Below, piece after piece: positions 42,823 to 47,063 of a stretch of 47,063 bases of DNA (position 1 is its first letter; each line of letters starts with the position of its first letter). The DNA lies in assembly GCA_028872955.1 (NCBI GenBank), contig JAGWNX010000022.1:1-47063 (forward strand). Direction: 5' to 3'. A model generated the notes under the pieces. It worked only from the letters and a program-made list of their open reading frames with translations. It had not been told where the DNA came from and made no database searches. The DNA comes from Acidobacteriota bacterium. Its GTDB lineage: Bacteria; Acidobacteriota; Terriglobia; Terriglobales; Acidobacteriaceae. The position numbers and the translations under genes are program-made.

Positions 42823-44583
42823 CTACTCGTCCTCGCCGGTCTCGATCAGCGGATTGGGCCGCCGGACCATCTCGTGCAGGGCGCTGCCGGGGGCGATCAT
42901 CGGGTAGACGCCGTCCTCCTTCTCGACCGAGAAGTTGATGAGGAACGCTGACGAGCCGGTGCGCGCCTTTGTAACCGCTGGGGTTACATCCTTGCGCTGG
43001 GTGATGTGCGCGCCGGGAATGCCGTGTGCCTCGGCCAGCTTGACGAAGTCCGGCGAGAGGATCGGCGAGCAGGAGTAGTTCTTGTCGTAGAAGGCCTCCT
43101 GCCACTGGCGCACCATGCCCAGAAAGCCGTTGTTGATGACGGCGATGTTGATGTGCAGGTTCTCCTGCACGATGGTGGAGAGCTCGGCCGCAGTCATCTG
43201 GAAGCCGCCGTCGCCGGCGATGACCCAGACGTCCTTCTCCGGGCAGGCGGCTTTGGCGCCGATGGCCGCCGGCAGCGCAAAGCCCATGGTGCCCAGTCCG
43301 CCGGAGGTGACCAGCGTGCGCGGCGCGTTGTGGCGGAAGTACTGCGCCTCCCACATCTGGTGCTGGCCTACATCTGTAACGATAATGGTATCTTTTTCGC
43401 GACCAGCGGCTACGGCCTCGCGCCAGATGTCGTGGATGACGTGCGCGGCGTACAGGTGGCCGTTGTCCGGCAGGTTGATGATGTCGCGCACGGCCTCGTT
43501 GCCCTTGCTGGCGTTGATCTGCTTCAGCCAGGCATCGCTGGACGAGCGATCCCAGCCGGTGGCCGGGATGAGCTCGAGCAGAGTCGACAGCACCTCGCGC
43601 AGGTCGCCGATCAGGGCGACGTCGGCCTTGACGTTTTTGTTGATCTCCGAGGGGTCGATCTCGATGTGAATCTTCTTGGCGTTGGGGGCGTAGCTGGCCA
43701 GGTTGCCGGTCACGCGGTCATCAAAGCGCATGCCGAAGGCCAGCAGCAGGTCAGACTGCTGAATCGCGTTGTTGACCCAGGACTCGCCGTGCATGCCCAT
43801 CATGCCGAGCGAGAGCGGGTGCGACGCGGGAAAGCTGCCCAGGCCAAGCAGCGTGCTGGCGACGGGGATGTGCAGGCGCTCGGCGAACTCGATCACCTCG
43901 CGCTCTGCCCCAGACTGGTTGATGCCATGGCCGGCGAAGATGATAGGCCGCTTGGCCGCGCGGATCAGCTCCATGGCCTCGCGGATAGCGGAGTTCTCCG
44001 CACGCAGCATGGGGTGCGGGCGGTAGGGCGCTGGCGCGGCGGCGTCAAAGTCAAATGCCGCCATGGCCTGCTGGGCGTCCTTGGTGATGTCGACCAGTAC
44101 CGGGCCGGGACGGCCGGAGCGCGCAATCTGGAAGGCCTCACGCACGATAGGGGCGATGTCCTCGGCGCGCGTCACCAGGAAGTTGTGCTTGGTGATGGGC
44201 AGGGTGATGCCGGTGATGTCGACCTCCTGGAAGGCGTCGGAGCCGAGCACCTTGCTGGAGACCTGGCCGGTAATGGCGATCATCGGAATGGAGTCCAGCA
44301 TGGCAGTGGCCAGGCCGGTGACCAGGTTGGTGGCGCCGGGGCCGCTGGTGGCCATGCACACGCCCACCTGCCCGGAGGCGCGCGCATAGCCGTCGGCCAT
44401 GTGCGAGGCACCCTGCTCGTGCCGCACCAGCACATGGTGGATGGGGAACTTGCGCAGCGCGTCGTAGACCGGGAGGATGGCTCCGCCAGGGTAGCCGAAG
44501 ACCGTGGTGACACCTTCACCGACGAGCGTCGCCCAGAGAATTTCGGAGCCGGTTAAAGTGGGGTTCTGGTTGTTCGCGTTCAT
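42823..44583 (-). CDS. ilvB: Acetolactate synthase large (catalytic) subunit
   Basis: 586 aa. Thiamine-diphosphate enzyme that condenses two pyruvates (or pyruvate and 2-oxobutyrate). Catalytic Glu56 in VRHEQGASHMADGYARA, FGYPGGAILPVYDAL at the N-terminus, and the TPP-Mg motif GDGGFQMTAAELSTIVQENL ending in NNGFLG. ATG 44583 has a perfect AGGAGG 5 nt upstream; a GTG at 44604 precedes it and is not preferred. It lies downstream of two small AT-rich genes and upstream of ilvN. Confidence 0.97.
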   Translation of the reverse strand: MNANNQNPTLTGSEILWATLVGEGVTTVFGYPGGAILPVYDALRKFPIHHVLVRHEQGASHMADGYARASGQVGVCMATSGPGATNLVTGLATAMLDSIPMIAITGQVSSKVLGSDAFQEVDITGITLPITKHNFLVTRAEDIAPIVREAFQIARSGRPGPVLVDITKDAQQAMAAFDFDAAAPAPYRPHPMLRAENSAIREAMELIRAAKRPIIFAGHGINQSGAEREVIEFAERLHIPVASTLLGLGSFPASHPLSLGMMGMHGESWVNNAIQQSDLLLAFGMRFDDRVTGNLASYAPNAKKIHIEIDPSEINKNVKADVALIGDLREVLSTLLELIPATGWDRSSSDAWLKQINASKGNEAVRDIINLPDNGHLYAAHVIHDIWREAVAAGREKDTIIVTDVGQHQMWEAQYFRHNAPRTLVTSGGLGTMGFALPAAIGAKAACPEKDVWVIAGDGGFQMTAAELSTIVQENLHINIAVINNGFLGMVRQWQEAFYDKNYSCSPILSPDFVKLAEAHGIPGAHITQRKDVTPAVTKARTGSSAFLINFSVEKEDGVYPMIAPGSALHEMVRRPNPLIETGEDE

Positions 44584-44620
44584 GGTGCCTCCTGCTGCTT
44601 TCACTTGACTGAATTGCGGG

Positions 44621-45112
44621 CTACAAGGAGCCTAGATATTTCGCAGATGCGCTTTCCTTATCCTCAGTGTTCCGTAGGACGTAGTTATATTCGCTGTCAA
44701 CATTTGTTTCTTTTTCGACTTTTATTTCAGTCGTCGTGAGCCACAAATCAGTGTCTGATCTATCGGACGGAGCTATTTGCCACAAGCTGTCATCCTCAAG
44801 GATGACAAGTGCTCCATCTCTATCTACTTCGTCTACCGAATGACCACTCCCAGGTGTGTAGTCACTTAGTGCGCGCTTTCGGACTATTCGAATGATGCGT
44901 CGCGTATATATGTTCAACCACTGGTCTAGCGCTGTACGTTGAGCGTCATTTAATGTCAGGACGCCTGATTCCGAAAGCTGAGGTTCTGTCATGACTTGAG
45001 CCATGTGCAGAACAGTATCTTGAGAAGCTACTAGCGATGCGGCGGATATAGCGAAGATGAGCCCTGATAGAAATATTTTTCTCAATTTCCCTCCACTGCT
45101 CGTGCTCTTCAA
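44621..45112 (-). CDS. Uncharacterised secreted or membrane-anchored small protein in an AT-rich insert
   Basis: 163 aa, not recognised. Residues ~11-30 (RKIFLSGLIFAISAASLVAS) are a signal peptide or anchor; the rest is polar and acidic with a helical stretch (LNDAQRTALDQWLNIYTRRIIRIVRKRALSDY) and no Cys. The region is only about 46 % GC. The start codon is TTG 45112, which overlaps the stop of the preceding small gene as TTGA; another TTG at 45085 has GGAGGG in front. It ends 37 nt before ilvB and would be transcribed with the ilv operon. Codon choice looks unlike the neighbours. Confidence 0.6.
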   Translation of the reverse strand: MKSTSSGGKLRKIFLSGLIFAISAASLVASQDTVLHMAQVMTEPQLSESGVLTLNDAQRTALDQWLNIYTRRIIRIVRKRALSDYTPGSGHSVDEVDRDGALVILEDDSLWQIAPSDRSDTDLWLTTTEIKVEKETNVDSEYNYVLRNTEDKESASAKYLGSL

Positions 45113-45324
45113 TTCGAGTCAATATATCGCTTTGACTCACTCAATCCAAATTCATACGCCTCTTCTTGGCTAGTGAAAGTTCGCCCCGTCTCCTTTTTTG
45201 CTACAAGTTCTAAAGAATCCATGGCGTCACGCTCAATGGTGAAATGAACGGTCCAGTCGTTCGAATCGCGCAATTTAAATGGGCGGATTGTGATCAGGTA
45301 ATTGCGGTATCTCATAAGCATCAT
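45109..45324 (-). CDS. Uncharacterised small protein in an AT-rich insert
   Basis: 71 aa, not recognised. Predominantly beta-rich N-terminus (YRNYLITIRPFKLRDSNDWTVHFTIERD) followed by a helical C-terminus with FTSQEEAYEFGLSESKRYIDS. The pattern of a short beta sheet followed by an EEA..G...IDS helix recalls small uncharacterised proteins in Proteobacteria, but no family is claimed. ATG 45324 lies 5 nt after the ilvD stop, so it is co-transcribed and probably coupled; internal ATGs at 45321 and 45315 are alternative starts. Its stop overlaps the next gene by 4 nt. Confidence 0.6.
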   Translation of the reverse strand: MMLMRYRNYLITIRPFKLRDSNDWTVHFTIERDAMDSLELVAKKETGRTFTSQEEAYEFGLSESKRYIDSN

Positions 45325-45329
45325 GGATG

Positions 45330-47024
45330 CTACTCAGTGATCGCTCCTTCGCTGGCGCTGCTCACTCCGTTGGCGTACTTGGCGAAGACGCCGCGTTTGT
45401 AGCGTTGTTCTGGCTGCTTTACTTCCTGCAGGCGTCTTGCGATCTCGTCTGCCGGGACCTCGAGGCGCAGCTCGCGGCTGTTGACGTCGAAGGTGATGGT
45501 GTCGCCCTCTTGGACTGCGGCGATGGGGCCGCCGACGAAGGCCTCGGGTGCGACGTGGCCAACCATCAGGCCGCGGGTGGCACCGCTGAAGCGCCCGTCG
45601 GTGATCAGCGCAACGGTCTCGCTCAGCTCCGGGATGCCCTTGATGGCTGCCGTGACGGCCAGCATCTCGCGCATGCCGGGGCCGCCCTTCGGACCTTCGT
45701 AGCGGATGACGCAGACGTCGTTCGGCTTGATCTTGCCGGCCTCGACAGCTGCGAAGCAGGCGTCCTCGCTGTTGAAGACGCGCGCCGGGCCGGAGTGCAG
45801 GACACGCTCGTGCCCGGCGACCTTGACCACGGAGCCCTCGGGCGACAGGTTGCCCTTCAGGATGACGAGGCCGCCGGTCTTCTTCAGCGGCTTGTCCATC
45901 GGGTAGATGACCACCTGGCCGGGCGTCTCCACGGCGTGCGCGGCCTCTTCGGCCAGCGTCTTGCCGGTTACGGTGATCTGGTCGCCTGCGATCAGGCCGG
46001 CCTCCAGCAGGCGCTTGGCCAGTACGCGCGAGCCGCCGGCGTCCTGGTAGTCCTTGGCGGCGTACTTGCCACCGGGCGACAGGTCGCAGATGTGCGGCGT
46101 GCGGTCGCTGATGGCGTTGAAGTCGTCGATGGAGAAGGGGATACCAAACTCGCGCGCGATGGCCAGCAGGTGCAGCACGGCGTTGGTGCTGCCGCCGGAG
46201 GCGCAGACCGCGGCGTAGGCGTTCTCGATGGCGGTGCGGGTGACGATCTTGGAGGGCCGCAGATCGCGGCGAGCCAGCTCCATGACCAGGCGGCCGGCCT
46301 CGCGGCTGGCGCGTGCCTTCTCGGGCGACATGGCGGGCACACCGGTGATCTCGATCGGCGAGATGCCGAGGAACTCACCAGCCATGGCCATGGTGTTGGC
46401 GGTGAACTGGCCTCCGCAGGCGCCGGGGCCGGGGCAGGCTGCAGCTTCCACGGCCTCAAGCTGGTCGTCGTTGATGGTTCCGGCGGCGTGCGAGCCGATA
46501 GCCTCAAAGACGTTGAGGATGGTGATGTCCTTCGAGGAGCCATCGGGCTGCGGCAGATGGCCTGGCGCGATGCTGCCGCCGTAGAGCATCAGCCCCGGAA
46601 TGTCGAGACGGCCCAGCGCCATGATGGCGGCGGGCATGTTCTTGTCGCAGCCGGCGATGCAGACGATGCCGTCGAAGCTGTTGCCGCGCGCGACGAGTTC
46701 GATGGAGTCGGCGATGACCTCGCGCGAGATGAGCGACGCCTTCATGCCCTCGGTTCCCATGGTGATGCCGTCGGAGATGGTGACGGTGTTGAACTCCATG
46801 GGCGTGCCACCGGCCTCGCGCACACCCTGCTTTACCGCTTCGGCCACCTGGCGCAGGTGGAAGTTGCAGGGGCCGATCTCGGTCCACGTGTTGGCGATGC
46901 CGATGATGGGCTTGTGCAGGTCCTCTTTGGAGAAGCCGACACCACGCAGGTAGCTGCGGGCTGCGGCGCGCGAGGGGCCTTCGGTGAGGACTGCGGAACG
47001 CTTCTTGGCGGGATCGAGGGTCAT
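45330..47024 (-). CDS. ilvD: Dihydroxy-acid dehydratase
   Basis: 564 aa, complete. Fe-S enzyme that dehydrates 2,3-dihydroxy-isovalerate and -3-methylvalerate to the 2-oxo acids, the third common step in valine/isoleucine synthesis. Signature sequences: TWTEIGPCNFHL (Cys53), CIAGCDKNMPAAIM (Cys126, Lys128), CPGPGACGGQFTANTMA (197-213) and VCASGGSTNAVLHL; the C-terminal domain has GVLVIYPMDKPLKKTGG-like and RFSGATRGLMVGHVAPEA sequences. Starts at ATG 47024. First gene of the ilv operon on the minus strand; the promoter lies outside or at the window edge. Confidence 0.97.
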   Translation of the reverse strand: MTLDPAKKRSAVLTEGPSRAAARSYLRGVGFSKEDLHKPIIGIANTWTEIGPCNFHLRQVAEAVKQGVREAGGTPMEFNTVTISDGITMGTEGMKASLISREVIADSIELVARGNSFDGIVCIAGCDKNMPAAIMALGRLDIPGLMLYGGSIAPGHLPQPDGSSKDITILNVFEAIGSHAAGTINDDQLEAVEAAACPGPGACGGQFTANTMAMAGEFLGISPIEITGVPAMSPEKARASREAGRLVMELARRDLRPSKIVTRTAIENAYAAVCASGGSTNAVLHLLAIAREFGIPFSIDDFNAISDRTPHICDLSPGGKYAAKDYQDAGGSRVLAKRLLEAGLIAGDQITVTGKTLAEEAAHAVETPGQVVIYPMDKPLKKTGGLVILKGNLSPEGSVVKVAGHERVLHSGPARVFNSEDACFAAVEAGKIKPNDVCVIRYEGPKGGPGMREMLAVTAAIKGIPELSETVALITDGRFSGATRGLMVGHVAPEAFVGGPIAAVQEGDTITFDVNSRELRLEVPADEIARRLQEVKQPEQRYKRGVFAKYANGVSSASEGAITE

Positions 47025-47063
47025 CGTCGTGTATCTTTCGCCTGTCAGTTGGGGCCCGGGTTG

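Noticed and set aside
43006-44556. 516-codon open frame on the plus strand
   Set aside because: Antisense of ilvB; the sense strand is clearly the gene.
44946-45140. 64-codon minus-strand frame inside the AT-rich insert
   Set aside because: Overlaps both small genes in a third frame; the chosen pair explains the region with coupled start and stop and a signal peptide.

Overview
The window is a continuous stretch of a GC-rich (roughly 63-66 % in coding regions) bacterial chromosome, densely packed with housekeeping genes. Gene content, gene lengths and protein character point to the phylum Acidobacteriota, most likely class Terriglobia (the Terriglobus/Granulicella/Edaphobacter group). This is a judgement from remembered family resemblance, not from a search. 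Supporting traits are a futalosine-pathway mqnA, a very short omega subunit, Lys/Ala-rich mini-proteins, secreted plant-polymer hydrolases (GH3 beta-glucosidase, pectinesterase, type-B esterase) and many MHYT/PAS-type sensors. No tRNA, rRNA, insertion sequence, prophage or CRISPR array was seen.

Layout. 1-2.4 kb (minus): citrate synthase gltA with a near-consensus promoter and a terminator, and glycine-oxidase-like thiO. 2.6-6.2 kb: a membrane coiled-coil protein, a 22-residue Lys/Ala-rich mini-protein (minus strand, own promoter and terminator), a methyltransferase and yifB/comM. 6.2-8.4 kb: a 496-nt intergenic region with a promoter and RNA hairpins, rpoZ, a C-rich leader and rho. 8.4-10.2 kb (minus): ribD-ribE. 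10.3-11.2 kb: a ketose-3-epimerase-like TIM barrel. 11.2-15.2 kb (minus): an MHYT hybrid histidine kinase followed by a REC-EAL response regulator. 15.5-19.9 kb (minus): a cupin-cinA-plsY-gpsA-ftsY cluster joining phospholipid precursor synthesis with the SRP receptor. 20.1-24.5 kb (minus): secreted carboxylesterase and GH3 beta-glucosidase with operator-like palindromes upstream. 24.6-28.0 kb (minus): rimO-yacG-pgpA-TIG/propeller cluster. 28.1-29.1 kb (minus): pectinesterase. 29.2-29.3 kb: the small SRP RNA (ffs), followed by a partial duplication of its 3' arm. 29.7-32.6 kb: fabH, a DedA/VTT membrane protein, mqnA and a DUF3565 protein. 32.7-37.8 kb: dprA, topA, an uncharacterised protein and a DUF427 protein. 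37.9-41.0 kb (minus): a histidine kinase with a CAP-like N-terminal domain, and a DHA2-type MFS exporter. 41.0-47.0 kb (minus): the branched-chain amino-acid operon ilvD-[two small AT-rich genes]-ilvB-ilvN-ilvC.

How the parts connect. SRP targeting is represented by both its RNA (ffs) and its receptor (ftsY). Transcription is represented by rpoZ and rho, and the rho leader looks like an autoregulatory Rho-loading site. Membrane lipid synthesis is represented by gpsA, plsY, pgpA and fabH. The ilv operon covers the acetolactate synthase, reductoisomerase and dihydroxyacid dehydratase steps of valine/isoleucine synthesis. Its first gene is separated from the rest by about 0.7 kb of clearly different composition (about 46 % GC against about 68 % in a sampled ilvD line) carrying two coupled small genes of unknown function.

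The signals most worth following are that small-gene pair, the self-contained Lys/Ala-rich mini-gene, the structured region upstream of rpoZ, the C-rich rho leader and the duplicated SRP-RNA arm. No clearly new multi-gene defence or biosynthetic system is visible.
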